From NCBI RefSeq assembly GCF_003945765.1, contig NZ_CP027712.1, forward strand, positions 3,038,001 through 3,102,000: DNA of 64,000 nt, given 5' to 3'. Source of the DNA: Pseudomonas chlororaphis subsp. chlororaphis (GTDB taxonomy: Bacteria; Pseudomonadota; Gammaproteobacteria; Pseudomonadales; Pseudomonadaceae). Shown here piece after piece: positions 1-8,955 of the stretch (position 1 is its first letter; each line of letters starts with the position of its first letter). Made by a program: the position numbers and the translations under genes. Under the pieces are notes generated by a model, which was not told the DNA's origin, made no database searches, and was given only the letters and a program-made list of their open reading frames with translations.

Positions 1-1
1 G

Positions 2-577
2 AAACGCCACCTGCTCCTCGGTTCGCTGATCCTGGTCGGCCTGGGCGGTTATGCCTCGGACCTTTTCGCCGCCGATGAACCGGCGCTGGCGGCGTTCGCG
101 ACGGTGCAGAAGGTGTTCCAGAGCCCGCGCTGCCAAAACTGCCACATTCCCGGAGATGCGCCCTTGCAGTTCGACGCCGGCACGCCCCACGCCATGGCCG
201 TGGTCCGTGGCCTGGACGGCAAGGGCGCGGCGGGGCTGCCGTGCGCCACCTGCCATGGCGCAAGCAACCCGCCGGCCAGCTACGGCCCGCACATGCCACC
301 GGGGGCGCCGCACTGGAGCCTGCCGCCGGCGGCGCACAAGATGGCCTGGATTGGCCTGCCGGCCGACCGCCTGTGCCAGATGATCAAGGACAAGGCCAGC
401 AACGGCGATCGCGACTTTGCCGCGCTGATCAAGCATGTCAGCGAAGACAAGCTGGTGCTCTGGGGCTGGAACCCCGGTGGCAACCGCGCGCCGGTACCGG
501 TGCCCCACGACGTGTTCGTCAGCCAGTTCAAGCTCTGGGCCGAGGCGGGCGGACCCTGCCCGGCGGTCGGAAGTTGA
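2..577 (+). CDS. Diheme cytochrome c-like exported protein (5' end missing)
   Basis: The reading frame is open from the left edge, so the start codon lies outside the window; the stop is TGA at 575-577. The visible N-terminus is the hydrophobic part of a signal peptide (LLLGSLILVGLGGYA), so the product is exported. Two CxxCH haem c-binding motifs are present, CQNCH near codon 43 and CATCH near codon 81, which suggests a small periplasmic diheme electron carrier of about 190 residues. Similar proteins in Pseudomonas are annotated as subunits linked to isoquinoline 1-oxidoreductase-type molybdenum hydroxylases. That link cannot be tested here because the upstream genes are missing. The next gene on the same strand starts about 90 bases downstream and is unrelated. 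Confidence 0.75.
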   Translation, partial: KRHLLLGSLILVGLGGYASDLFAADEPALAAFATVQKVFQSPRCQNCHIPGDAPLQFDAGTPHAMAVVRGLDGKGAAGLPCATCHGASNPPASYGPHMPPGAPHWSLPPAAHKMAWIGLPADRLCQMIKDKASNGDRDFAALIKHVSEDKLVLWGWNPGGNRAPVPVPHDVFVSQFKLWAEAGGPCPAVGS

Positions 578-668
578 CGCCAGGGGGCCCCAGCGAGGGC
601 TGGTTGCGGGGCAGTCGCAGGCCTCGGCAACTAAGCTCTATAGGTGATACCCGCCAATGGAGTGTGCG

Positions 669-1277
669 ATGTTTTCCCCAGACAAGCCTGTCCAGGCACC
701 GAACCAGGTGCCAGCCCCGGAGGCGGACGACCCGTCCCGGCAACTGTTGCGCGATCAGAACCGCCGGGCCGAGCAGGAGCTGGCCGCGGTGCAGGTAGCC
801 AACCTCGATAAACTGACCCTGCTGCCCAACTCGCACGGCTTTGCGGTGCTGGCCGGCGATGCGCTGCAGGCCTGCAAGGACCTGAACTGCCCGGCGACCT
901 TGCTGCTGTTCGATCTTGACGACATCTACCGTATCGCCCGCGCTTATGGGGCGGAAGAAGGCGAGGCGGCGCTCAAGACCTTCGCCGACGGCCTGCGCAT
1001 CGCCTTTCGCGAAAGCGACGTGGTCGGGCATCTGGAGTACCAGCGTTTCGCGGTGCTGCTGACCGGCTCGGAACGGATGGAAAAGCTGGCGATCATCACC
1101 CGCCTGCAGGCCATCCTCGACGAGCGCACCGCCACCCAGCAGTGCATTTACGACATCTGTTTCAGCATCGGCCAGATCGAGTTCGATCCGGCCCGGCCGA
1201 CCGATGTGGAAACCTTGCTGGCGGACGCCGACCAGACCATGAGCAGACCGGGCCGCGGGCCGCAGGTCAAGGAGTAG
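669..1277 (+). CDS. Stand-alone degenerate GGDEF-domain protein
   Basis: About 202 residues. The GGDEF fold is recognisable: DKLTLLPN (47-54) matches the usual D-x-L-T-x-L-x-N start of the domain, and FDLDD (81-85) matches the metal-binding FDIDxF strand. The signature loop itself reads EYQRF (123-127) instead of GGDEF, so diguanylate cyclase activity is very unlikely; it may bind nucleotide or act as a protein-interaction module. No transmembrane segment, EAL domain or sensor domain is visible. I place the start at ATG 669 because GGAG at 659-662 has good spacing; an in-frame ATG at 657 would add four residues. A strong hairpin terminator follows. Confidence 0.75.
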   Translation: MFSPDKPVQAPNQVPAPEADDPSRQLLRDQNRRAEQELAAVQVANLDKLTLLPNSHGFAVLAGDALQACKDLNCPATLLLFDLDDIYRIARAYGAEEGEAALKTFADGLRIAFRESDVVGHLEYQRFAVLLTGSERMEKLAIITRLQAILDERTATQQCIYDICFSIGQIEFDPARPTDVETLLADADQTMSRPGRGPQVKE

Positions 1278-1318
1278 CCGCTAGCTGCGTGGGCTGGACG
1301 GGGAGAAAGTCCAGCCGA

Positions 1319-1347
1319 TAAAAAACCGCCCAAGGGCGGTTTTTTAT
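1319..1347. terminator. Bidirectional rho-independent terminator
   Basis: A six-pair stem (ACCGCC / GGCGGT) with loop CAAG is flanked by a run of A on the left and a run of T on the right. It lies between the convergent GGDEF gene and the ABC ATPase gene and can serve both strands. Confidence 0.85.
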
Positions 1348-1357
1348 CCTGTGGCGG

Positions 1358-2965
1358 TCACTCGGTGGCCGGCACCAGGAACGCGGCCTCCAGCAACTGT
1401 CGGGTGTAGGGATGCTGCGGCGCGGCGAAGATATCTTGCGCGTCGCCCTGTTCCACCACCTGGCCATGCTTGACCACCATCAACTGGTGGCTCAGGGCCT
1501 TGACCACCGCCAGGTCGTGGCTGATGAACAGGTAAGTCAGGTTGTACTTGGCCTGCAGCTTGCGCAGCAGCTCCACCACCTGGCGCTGCACGGTGCGGTC
1601 GAGGGCCGAAGTCGGCTCGTCCAGCAGGATCAGCGCCGGCTTGAGCACCAGGGCGCGGGCGATGGCGATACGCTGGCGCTGGCCGCCGGAGAACTCGTGG
1701 GGGTAGCGGTGCCGGGTTTCCGGATCCAGCCCCACTTCCTTGAGCGCTTCGATGATCGCCTGTTCCTGTTCGGCGGCGCTGCCGATCTTGTGGATGCGCA
1801 GGCCTTCGCCGACGATCTGGCTCACGCACATGCGCGGGCTGAGGCTGCCGAAGGGGTCCTGGAACACCACCTGCATCTCCCGGCGCAACGGCCGCACCTG
1901 CTGCTGCGACAGGCCGTCCAGCTGCTGGCCTTCGAAGCGGATGGCGCCCTTGCTGGCGATCAGGCGCAGGATCGCCAGGCCCAGGGTGGATTTGCCCGAG
2001 CCGCTTTCGCCGACGATGCCCAGGGTCTGGCCCTGGGGCAGGCTGAAGTTGATGCCATCCACCGCCTTCACATGGTCGACGGTGTGGCGCAGCAGGCCTT
2101 TTTTGATCGGGAACCAGACCTTCAGGTCCTCGACCTGCAACAGCGGCGGGCCGACCACGTTGCTCGCCGGCTTGCCGCTGGGTTCGGCCGCCAGCAGTTC
2201 GCGGGTGTAGGGATGCTGTGGCGCGCGGAACAGTTCTTCGCAGGACGCCTGTTCGACGATGCAGCCGCGCTGCATCACGCAGACGCGGTGGGCGATGCGC
2301 CGGACCAGGTTGAGGTCGTGGCTGATCAGCAGCAAGGCCATGCCCAGGCGCGCTTGCAGCTCCTTGAGCAGTTCGAGGATCTTCAGTTGCACGGTGACGT
2401 CGAGGGCGGTGGTCGGCTCGTCGGCGATCAGCAGTTCCGGCTCGTTGGCCAGGGCCATGGCGATCATCACCCGTTGCCGCTGGCCGCCGGACAGCTCGTG
2501 GGGCAGGGCCTTGAGGCGCTTGTGCGGCTCGGGGATGCCCACCAGTTCCAGCAGCTCCAGGGTGCGCCGGGTGGCGACCTTGCCGATCAGGCCCTTGTGC
2601 AGGCCCAGCACCTCGTTGATCTGCTTCTCGATGCTGTGCAGCGGGTTGAGCGAGGTCATCGGCTCCTGGAAGATCATGGCGATGCGGTTGCCGCGAATAT
2701 GCCGGATGGTTTTTTCTTTCTGGGTCAGCAGGTCCTGGCCGGCGTACTGGATGGTGCCGGACGGATGGCGGGCCAGCGGGTAGGGCAAGAGGCGCAGGAT
2801 CGAGTGCGCGGTCACCGATTTGCCGGAACCGCTTTCGCCCACCAGGGCCAGGGTTTCGCCGCGCTTGATATCGAAGCTGATGCCCTCGACCACCCGTTGC
2901 GTGTGGGCGCCGACGCCAAACTCGACGGCGAGGTCGCGGACTTCGATCAGATTGTCCTGATTCAT
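1358..2965 (-). CDS. yejF: Peptide ABC transporter, double ATP-binding protein (YejF/NppD type)
   Basis: About 535 residues with two complete nucleotide-binding domains in tandem. Walker A GESGSGKS occurs at 43-50 and again near 320; signature motifs LSGGQRQR (near 160) and FSGGQRQR (near 427) are each followed by a DEPTTALD or DEPTSALD Walker B/D-loop. This tandem layout is typical of YejF. It energises import of oligopeptides and, in P. aeruginosa NppA1A2BCD, of peptidyl-nucleoside antibiotics (family knowledge). The start ATG at 2965 has GAGGAA five bases upstream and sits next to the stop of the permease gene, so it is the last gene of a five-gene operon read right to left. Confidence 0.93.
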   Translation of the reverse strand: MNQDNLIEVRDLAVEFGVGAHTQRVVEGISFDIKRGETLALVGESGSGKSVTAHSILRLLPYPLARHPSGTIQYAGQDLLTQKEKTIRHIRGNRIAMIFQEPMTSLNPLHSIEKQINEVLGLHKGLIGKVATRRTLELLELVGIPEPHKRLKALPHELSGGQRQRVMIAMALANEPELLIADEPTTALDVTVQLKILELLKELQARLGMALLLISHDLNLVRRIAHRVCVMQRGCIVEQASCEELFRAPQHPYTRELLAAEPSGKPASNVVGPPLLQVEDLKVWFPIKKGLLRHTVDHVKAVDGINFSLPQGQTLGIVGESGSGKSTLGLAILRLIASKGAIRFEGQQLDGLSQQQVRPLRREMQVVFQDPFGSLSPRMCVSQIVGEGLRIHKIGSAAEQEQAIIEALKEVGLDPETRHRYPHEFSGGQRQRIAIARALVLKPALILLDEPTSALDRTVQRQVVELLRKLQAKYNLTYLFISHDLAVVKALSHQLMVVKHGQVVEQGDAQDIFAAPQHPYTRQLLEAAFLVPATE

Positions 2966-2966
2966 C

Positions 2967-3986
2967 TCATTTCCTCGGGTCGAAGGCATCGCGAGCGGAC
3001 TCGCCGATAAATACCAGCAGGCTCAACATGATCGCCAGCACGGCAAAGGCGCTGATGCCCAGCCACGGCGCCTGCAGGTTGGATTTGCCCTGGGCCACCA
3101 GTTCGCCCAGGGACGGCGCGCCGGGGGGCAGGCCGAAGCCGAGGAAGTCGAGGGCGGTCAGGGTGCCGATGGCGCCGGTGAGGATGAACGGCATGAAGGT
3201 CATGGTCGAGACCATGGCGTTGGGCAGGATATGGCGGAACATGATCGCGCCGTTCTGCATGCCCAGGGCGCGGGCGGCGCGCACGTATTCCAGGTTGCGC
3301 CCGCGCAGGAACTCGGCGCGCACCACGTCCACCAGGCTCATCCAGGAGAACAGCAGCATGATCCCCAGCAGCCACCAGAAGTTCGGCTGCACGAAGCTGG
3401 CGAGGATGATCAACAGGTAGAGCACCGGCAGCCCGGACCAGATCTCCAGGAAGCGCTGCCCGGCCAGGTCGACCCAGCCGCCATAGAAGCCCTGCAGCGC
3501 CCCGGCGATAACGCCGATGATCGAACTGAGCACGGTCAGGGTCAGGGCGAACAGCACCGAGACCCGGAAGCCGTAGATCACCCGCGCCAGCACGTCACGG
3601 CCCTGGTCGTCGGTGCCCAGCAGGTTGTCCGCCGAGGGCGGCGCGGGGGCCGGGACTTTCAGGTCGTAGTTGATGCTCTGGTAGCTGAACGGGATCGGCG
3701 CCCACAGCACCCAGGCGTCCTTGGCCGCCAGCAGTTCGCGAATGTACGGGCTCTTGTAGTTGGCCTCCAGGGGGAACTCGCCGCCGAAGGTGGTTTCCGG
3801 GTAGCGCTTGAGCGCCGGGAAGTACCAGCCGTCGTCGTAGTGCACCACCAGCGGCTTGTCGTTGGCGATCAGCTCGGCGCCCAGGCTTGCGCCAAACAGG
3901 ATCAGGAACAGCCACAGCGACCACCAGCCGCGCTTGTTGGCCTTGAACAGCTCGAAACGCCGGCGATTGAGGGGGGACAGGTTCAT
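2967..3986 (-). CDS. yejE: Peptide ABC transporter permease (YejE type)
   Basis: 339 residues. An N-terminal membrane segment (WWSLWLFLILFGASLGAEL, around 20-40) is followed by a long periplasmic stretch and then the permease domain. The cytoplasmic EAA-type loop (YVRAARALGMQNGAIMFRHI) that contacts the ATPase is clear. The long insertion between the first and second membrane segments is characteristic of YejE rather than DppC. It lies one base from yejB and one base from yejF, so translation is probably coupled. Substrate specificity is inferred from the family only. Confidence 0.92.
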   Translation of the reverse strand: MNLSPLNRRRFELFKANKRGWWSLWLFLILFGASLGAELIANDKPLVVHYDDGWYFPALKRYPETTFGGEFPLEANYKSPYIRELLAAKDAWVLWAPIPFSYQSINYDLKVPAPAPPSADNLLGTDDQGRDVLARVIYGFRVSVLFALTLTVLSSIIGVIAGALQGFYGGWVDLAGQRFLEIWSGLPVLYLLIILASFVQPNFWWLLGIMLLFSWMSLVDVVRAEFLRGRNLEYVRAARALGMQNGAIMFRHILPNAMVSTMTFMPFILTGAIGTLTALDFLGFGLPPGAPSLGELVAQGKSNLQAPWLGISAFAVLAIMLSLLVFIGESARDAFDPRK

Positions 3987-3987
3987 C

Positions 3988-5061
3988 TCAATGCTCCCGG
4001 CTTTCGAAGTCGATGCGTGGGTCGACCAGGGTGTAGGTCAGGTCGCCGATCAGTTTCACCACCAGCCCCAGCAGGGTGAAGATGAACAGGGTGCCGAACA
4101 CCACCGGGTAATCACGGTTGATCGCCGCCTCGAAGCTCATCAAGCCCAGGCCGTCGAGGGAGAAGATCACCTCCACCAGCAAGGATCCGGTAAAGAAGAT
4201 GCCGATGAAGGCCGAGGGGAAACCGGCGATCACCAGCAGCATGGCGTTGCGGAACACATGGCCGTAGAGCACGCGGCGCCTGGTCAGGCCCTTGGCCCGG
4301 GCGGTGACCACGTACTGCTTGTTGATCTCGTCGAGGAAGCTGTTCTTGGTCAGCAGGGTCATGGTGGCGAAGTTGCCGATCACCAGGGCGGTCACCGGCA
4401 GCGCCAGGTGCCAGAAGTAGTCGAGGATCTTGCCGCCCCAGCTCAGCTGGTCGAAGTTGTTCGAGGTCAGGCCGCGCAGCGGGAACCAGTCGAAATAACT
4501 GCCGCCGGCGAACATCACGATCAGCAGGATGGCGAACAGGAACGCCGGGATCGCGTAGCCGACGATGATCGCCGAGCTGGTCCAGACGTCGAAGTGGCTG
4601 CCGTGGCGGGTGGCCTTGGCGATCCCCAGGGGGATCGACACCAGGTACATGATCAGGGTGCTCCACAGCCCCAGGGAGATCGACACCGGGAGCTTTTCGC
4701 GGATCAGGTCGACCACCTTGGCGTCGCGGAAGAAGCTGTCGCCGAAATCCAGGGTGGCGTAGTTCTTGATCATGATCCACAGGCGTTCCGGCGCCGACTT
4801 GTCGAAGCCGTACATCTTCTCGATTTCCTTGACCAGGGCCGGGTCCAGGCCCTGGGCCCCGCGGTAGCTGGACCCGGCCACCGAGACTTCGGCGCCGCCG
4901 CCGGCGATCCGGCTGGTGGCGCCTTCGAAACCCTCGAGCTTGGCGATCATCTGTTCCACCGGGCCGCCGGGCGCGGCCTGGATGATCACGAAGTTGATCA
5001 GCAGGATGCCGAACAGCGTGGGGATGATCAGCAGCAGTCGCCGCAGAATGTAGGCCAGCAT
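3988..5061 (-). CDS. yejB: Peptide ABC transporter permease (YejB type)
   Basis: 357 residues, the usual YejB length. The first membrane segment ([20 protein letters not shown]) is followed by an extended periplasmic loop rich in Gly/Ala, then five more segments. The EAA loop ([20 protein letters not shown]) is present near residue 250. It partners with YejE to form the inner-membrane channel of the importer. The stop of the solute-binding gene at 5063 is one base upstream of its start at 5061, consistent with one transcript. Confidence 0.92.
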   Translation of the reverse strand: MLAYILRRLLLIIPTLFGILLINFVIIQAAPGGPVEQMIAKLEGFEGATSRIAGGGAEVSVAGSSYRGAQGLDPALVKEIEKMYGFDKSAPERLWIMIKNYATLDFGDSFFRDAKVVDLIREKLPVSISLGLWSTLIMYLVSIPLGIAKATRHGSHFDVWTSSAIIVGYAIPAFLFAILLIVMFAGGSYFDWFPLRGLTSNNFDQLSWGGKILDYFWHLALPVTALVIGNFATMTLLTKNSFLDEINKQYVVTARAKGLTRRRVLYGHVFRNAMLLVIAGFPSAFIGIFFTGSLLVEVIFSLDGLGLMSFEAAINRDYPVVFGTLFIFTLLGLVVKLIGDLTYTLVDPRIDFESREH

Positions 5062-5062
5062 C

Positions 5063-6916
5063 TTATTGCTCCACGCCGTCGGGGGCGGCCTGCGAGTGGG
5101 TGTCCGGGGTCACGGCCGGCTTGGCGTCGGGCTTGATCCACCAGGTCTGGATGCCGACGTCGTACTTGGGCGAGACGCTCGGGTGGCCTATGTGATCCCA
5201 ATAGGCCACGCGCCAGGTCTTGATGTGCCAGTTGGGAATCACGTAGTAGCCCCATTGCAGCACCCGGTCGAGGGCGCGGGCATGGGCCACCAGGCTCTTG
5301 CGCGAGTCGGCGTTGATCAGGTCTTCCACCAGGGCGTCGATGGTCGGGTCCTTGAGGCCGATGAAGTTGCGGCTGCCGGGGTTGTCGGCGCTGGAGGACT
5401 TCCAGTATTCGCGCTGCTCGTTGCCCGGCGAACTCGATTGCGGGAAGCCGCCGACCACCATGTCGAAGTCCCGCGAGCGCAGGCGGTTGATGTACTGGGA
5501 AACGTCGACCCGGCGGATCACCAGGTCGATCCCCAGGTCCGCGAGGTTGCGCTTGAACGGCAGCAGCACGCGCTCGAACTCGGTCTGGGCCAGCAGGAAC
5601 TCGATCACCACCGGCTTGCCCTGGGCGTCGACCATCTTGTCGTCGACGATGCGCCAGCCGGCTTCCTGCAGCAGCTGGTAGGCATGGCGCTGCTGGGCGC
5701 GGATCATGCCGCTGCCGTCGCACACCGAAGGCTGGAAGGCTTCAGTGAAGACCTGGTCGGGGATCTTGCCGCGCAGCGGTTCGAGGATCTGCAGCTCGTC
5801 GGCGTCGGGCAAGCCGGTGGCGGCCATTTCCGAGTTTTCGAAGTAGCTGCGGGTGCGGGTGTAGGCGCCGTTGAACAGTTGCTTGTTGGTCCACTCGAAG
5901 TCCAGCAGCAGGCTCAGGGCCTTGCGCACCCGCACATCCTGGAACAACGGACGGCGGATGTTGTAGACGAAGCCCTGCATGCCGGTGGGGTTGCCGTTGG
6001 GGATCTGCTCCTTGATCAGCCGGCCTTCGCTCACGGCCGGGATGTTGTAGGCGTTGGCCCAGTTCTTCGCGCTGGTCTCCAGCCAGTAGTCGAACTGGCC
6101 GGCCTTGAGGGCTTCCAGGGCCACGGTGTTGTCGCGGAAATAGTCGGTGGCCATGACGTCGAAGTTGAACTGGCCGCGGTTGATCGGCAGGTCCTTGCCC
6201 CAGTACTCCTTGACCCGCTCATAACGCACCGAGCGTCCGGCCTTGACCTCGACCACCTTGTACGGGCCGCTGCCGAGGGGGATTTCCAGGTTGCCCTTGG
6301 AAAAGTCGCGGTGTTCCCACCAGTGCTTGGGCAGTATCGACAGTTGCCCGAGAATCAGCGGCAGCTCGCGGTTGTTCTTGTGCTTGAACTTGAACAGCAC
6401 CTTGAGCGGGTCTTCGGCGATCACGTCCTCGACGTCGGCGTAGTAGCCGCGGTACATCGGCGCGCCGGCCTGCATCAGGGTCTGGAAGCTGAACACCACG
6501 TCTTCGGCGCGGATCGGATGGCCGTCGTGGAAGCGCGCCTCGGGGCGCAGGTAGAAACGCACCCAGCTGTTGTCCGGGGCTTTCTCGATCTGCCCGGCGA
6601 TCAGGCCGTATTCGGTGAAGGGTTCGTCCAGGCTCTGGCGCATCAGGGTGTCGTAGATCAGGCCGATATTGTCCGCCGGCACGCCTTTGTTGATGAACGG
6701 GTTGAGGCTGTCGAAGCCGCCGAAGCCGGACTCGCGGAAGGTGCCGCCCTTGGGTGCGTCCGGGTTGACGTAGGCGAAGTGCTTGAAGTTCGCCGGGTAC
6801 TTCGGCGGTTCGTTGTACAGGGTCAGGGCGTGTTGCGGGGCGGCCTGGGCGAGGCAGGCGATCCCCGCCAGCAGCACGCCGCCGGCCCACGGGAGCAGGG
6901 CACGCAGGGGCATCAT
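5063..6916 (-). CDS. Periplasmic peptide-binding protein of the Yej/Npp importer (second copy)
   Basis: About 617 residues, SBP_bac_5 family. A signal peptide (residues 1-26, hydrophobic [14 protein letters not shown] before APQHALTLY) directs export. The mature part begins with the YejA-type pattern [20 protein letters not shown], and the family hallmark [19 protein letters not shown] follows. Two adjacent ATGs (6916, 6913) can serve as start; GGAG eight bases upstream favours 6916. It overlaps the stop codon of the preceding solute-binding gene. It resembles that neighbour throughout, so the pair arose by duplication. In P. aeruginosa the corresponding pair is NppA1/NppA2. Confidence 0.92.
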   Translation of the reverse strand: MMPLRALLPWAGGVLLAGIACLAQAAPQHALTLYNEPPKYPANFKHFAYVNPDAPKGGTFRESGFGGFDSLNPFINKGVPADNIGLIYDTLMRQSLDEPFTEYGLIAGQIEKAPDNSWVRFYLRPEARFHDGHPIRAEDVVFSFQTLMQAGAPMYRGYYADVEDVIAEDPLKVLFKFKHKNNRELPLILGQLSILPKHWWEHRDFSKGNLEIPLGSGPYKVVEVKAGRSVRYERVKEYWGKDLPINRGQFNFDVMATDYFRDNTVALEALKAGQFDYWLETSAKNWANAYNIPAVSEGRLIKEQIPNGNPTGMQGFVYNIRRPLFQDVRVRKALSLLLDFEWTNKQLFNGAYTRTRSYFENSEMAATGLPDADELQILEPLRGKIPDQVFTEAFQPSVCDGSGMIRAQQRHAYQLLQEAGWRIVDDKMVDAQGKPVVIEFLLAQTEFERVLLPFKRNLADLGIDLVIRRVDVSQYINRLRSRDFDMVVGGFPQSSSPGNEQREYWKSSSADNPGSRNFIGLKDPTIDALVEDLINADSRKSLVAHARALDRVLQWGYYVIPNWHIKTWRVAYWDHIGHPSVSPKYDVGIQTWWIKPDAKPAVTPDTHSQAAPDGVEQ

Positions 6917-8742
6917 TGGGCTTTCTCCAGAGACTTCAGCCACCAGGCGCTCAGGCCCAGTTGGTAGGGCGGCGTGGTGACGAAGGCGAACCGGTTGCGG
7001 TACGCCAGGCGATGATAGTTGAGGTACCAGTTGGGGATGATGTAGTGCTGCCACAGCAGCACCCGATCCAGGGCCCGACCGGCGGCCAGTTGCTCGTCGC
7101 GGCTCTGCGCGGCGAGCAGGTGTTCCAGCAGGTGATCGACGATGGGATTGTCGATGCCCGCATAGTTCTTGCTGCCCTTGACCCCGACCTGGCTGGAGTG
7201 GAAGTACTGCCATTGCTCCAGGCCCGGGCTCAGGGTCTGGTTCAGGGTCATGAGGATCATGTCGAAATCGAACTGGTCCAGGCGCTGCTTGTACTGCGCC
7301 CGGTCCACGGTGCGCAGGCGCGCGTCGATGCCGATGCTGGCCAGGTTTTCGACGTAGGGCTGGAGGATCCGTTCCAGGTTCGGGTTGACCAACAGCAGCT
7401 CGAAGCGCAGCGGCTGCCCGTTGCTATCGAGCAGGCGCTGGCCGTTGAGCTTCCAGCCGGCTTCGGCGAGCAGGCCCAGGGCTCGGCGCAGGGTCGCCCG
7501 CGGGATGCCGCGGCCGTCGGTCTGCGGCAGGCTGAAGGGCTGGGTGAACAGGCTGGCGGGCAACTGCTCGCGGTAGGGCGAGAGCAGCAGCCATTCATGG
7601 CCGACCGGCAGGCCCGTGGCGGAGAACTCGCTGTTGGGGTAGTAGCTGGTCGCGCGCTTGTAGGCGCCGCTGAACAGGGTGCGGTTGGTCCACTCGAAGT
7701 CGAACATCAGGCCCAGGGCTTCGCGCACCTTGCGCTCGGCGAAGATTGCCCGGCGGCTGTTCATGAACAGGCCCTGGGTCTGGGTCGGGATCTGGTGCGC
7801 CACCTGGGCCTTGATGATGTCGCCGCGATTGACCGCGGGGAAGTTGTAGCCGTTGGCCCAGTTCTTCGCCTGGTGTTCGATGTAGATGTCGAATTCGCCG
7901 GCCTTGAAGGCTTCGAAGGCGACGTCGCTGTCACGGTAGAACTCCACCGCGACCTTGTTGAAATTGTTGAAGCCGCGATTGACCGGCAGGTCCTTGCCCC
8001 AATAGTCCTTGACCCGCTCGAACAGCAGCGAGCGCCCCGGTTGCACCCGGGTGATGCGGTAGGGGCCGCTGCCCAGCGGCGGCTCGAAGGTGGTGGCCTT
8101 GAAGTCGCGGTCTTTCCAATAGTGCTGCGGCAGCACCGGCAACTCGCCCAGGCGCAGGATCAGCAGCGGGTTGCCGGAGCGCTTGAAGACAAAACGAATG
8201 CGCTGCGGGCCGAGGATGTCCACCCGCTGCACTTCCTGCAGGTTGGTACGGTATTGCGGGTGGCCTTCCTTGAGTAGCAGCCGATAGGAAAACGCCACAT
8301 CGTAGGCGGTGATTGGCTGGCCGTCGTGGAAGCGCGCCTCGGGGCGCAGGTTGAACACCACCCAGCTGCGGTCTTCGCTGTATTCGACGGAGCGGGCGAT
8401 CAGGCCGTAGCTGGAAGTCGGCTCGTCGCCGGACGGCGCGTACTGGCCGGTGCCGACCATCAGCGGCTCGTTCAGCTCGTTGACCCCGTATTGCAGGAAG
8501 TTGGGCGTGGAAACCGGGCTGCTGCCCTTGAAGGTGTAGGGGTTGAGGGTGTCGAAGGTGCCAAACGCCATGACCCGTAAGGTCCCGCCTTTGGGCGCGG
8601 CGGGGTTGACCCAGTCGTAATGGGTGAATTTGGCGGGGTACTTGAGCGTGCCGAACTGCGCGTAACCATGACTTTCAGTGATCGTTGCGCTTGCGGGAAA
8701 GCTCAAGGCCAGACTGATTAGGGGCAGGAGGAGGGGACGCAT
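6913..8742 (-). CDS. Periplasmic peptide-binding protein of the Yej/Npp importer (first copy)
   Basis: About 609 residues, SBP_bac_5 family, first gene of the operon. A signal peptide (MRPLLLPLISLALSFPASA) precedes a mature domain with YPAKFTHYDWVNPAAPKGG and FGTFDTLNPYTFKG, matching YejA-like proteins. The start at 8742 is chosen because the hydrophobic signal begins there; upstream in-frame codons give a sequence that does not look like a signal peptide. Two binding proteins feeding one permease pair suggests a broadened or split ligand range. No riboswitch or clear operator is visible in the 213 bases upstream. Confidence 0.92.
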   Translation of the reverse strand: MRPLLLPLISLALSFPASATITESHGYAQFGTLKYPAKFTHYDWVNPAAPKGGTLRVMAFGTFDTLNPYTFKGSSPVSTPNFLQYGVNELNEPLMVGTGQYAPSGDEPTSSYGLIARSVEYSEDRSWVVFNLRPEARFHDGQPITAYDVAFSYRLLLKEGHPQYRTNLQEVQRVDILGPQRIRFVFKRSGNPLLILRLGELPVLPQHYWKDRDFKATTFEPPLGSGPYRITRVQPGRSLLFERVKDYWGKDLPVNRGFNNFNKVAVEFYRDSDVAFEAFKAGEFDIYIEHQAKNWANGYNFPAVNRGDIIKAQVAHQIPTQTQGLFMNSRRAIFAERKVREALGLMFDFEWTNRTLFSGAYKRATSYYPNSEFSATGLPVGHEWLLLSPYREQLPASLFTQPFSLPQTDGRGIPRATLRRALGLLAEAGWKLNGQRLLDSNGQPLRFELLLVNPNLERILQPYVENLASIGIDARLRTVDRAQYKQRLDQFDFDMILMTLNQTLSPGLEQWQYFHSSQVGVKGSKNYAGIDNPIVDHLLEHLLAAQSRDEQLAAGRALDRVLLWQHYIIPNWYLNYHRLAYRNRFAFVTTPPYQLGLSAWWLKSLEKAQ

Positions 8743-8871
8743 CAAGTCAGAGATCCGATCCAGGCGGCTTGGGCTTTGTGCTCCGTACAGTAACAGCTTG
8801 TATCGACAGGAAAAAGGCCGCCCCGGGCTGGTCACGACATTTGCTTGTCGCCGCTGGATACAGCGCAATCC

Positions 8872-8954
8872 GTAACCGTTGCCGAAGGCTGCGAACGACC
8901 GGTACGGTCGCGGCGATCTTGCTGGCGCAGGAGGGCCTGCGCCAGGAGCTGCAG
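8872..8954. repeat. REP-like intergenic repeat, degenerate copy
   Basis: This stretch aligns with the repeats at 29435-29553 and 35114-35223. It shares a GTAACCGTTGCCG-type left end, the core ACGGTCGCGGCG and GAGGGCC, and a CTGCAG right end. The terminal inverted ends are degraded here. It lies between mltD and the importer operon. Confidence 0.55.
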
Positions 8955-8955
8955 A

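Noticed and set aside
1412..3010. Plus-strand open frame of about 532 codons opposite yejF
   Set aside because: Shadow of the ABC ATPase gene; composition rich in His, Gln and Asp without motifs.
6917..7213. Upstream extension of the second binding-protein gene
   Set aside because: It overlaps the coding sequence of the first binding protein in another frame; the signal peptide begins at 6916.
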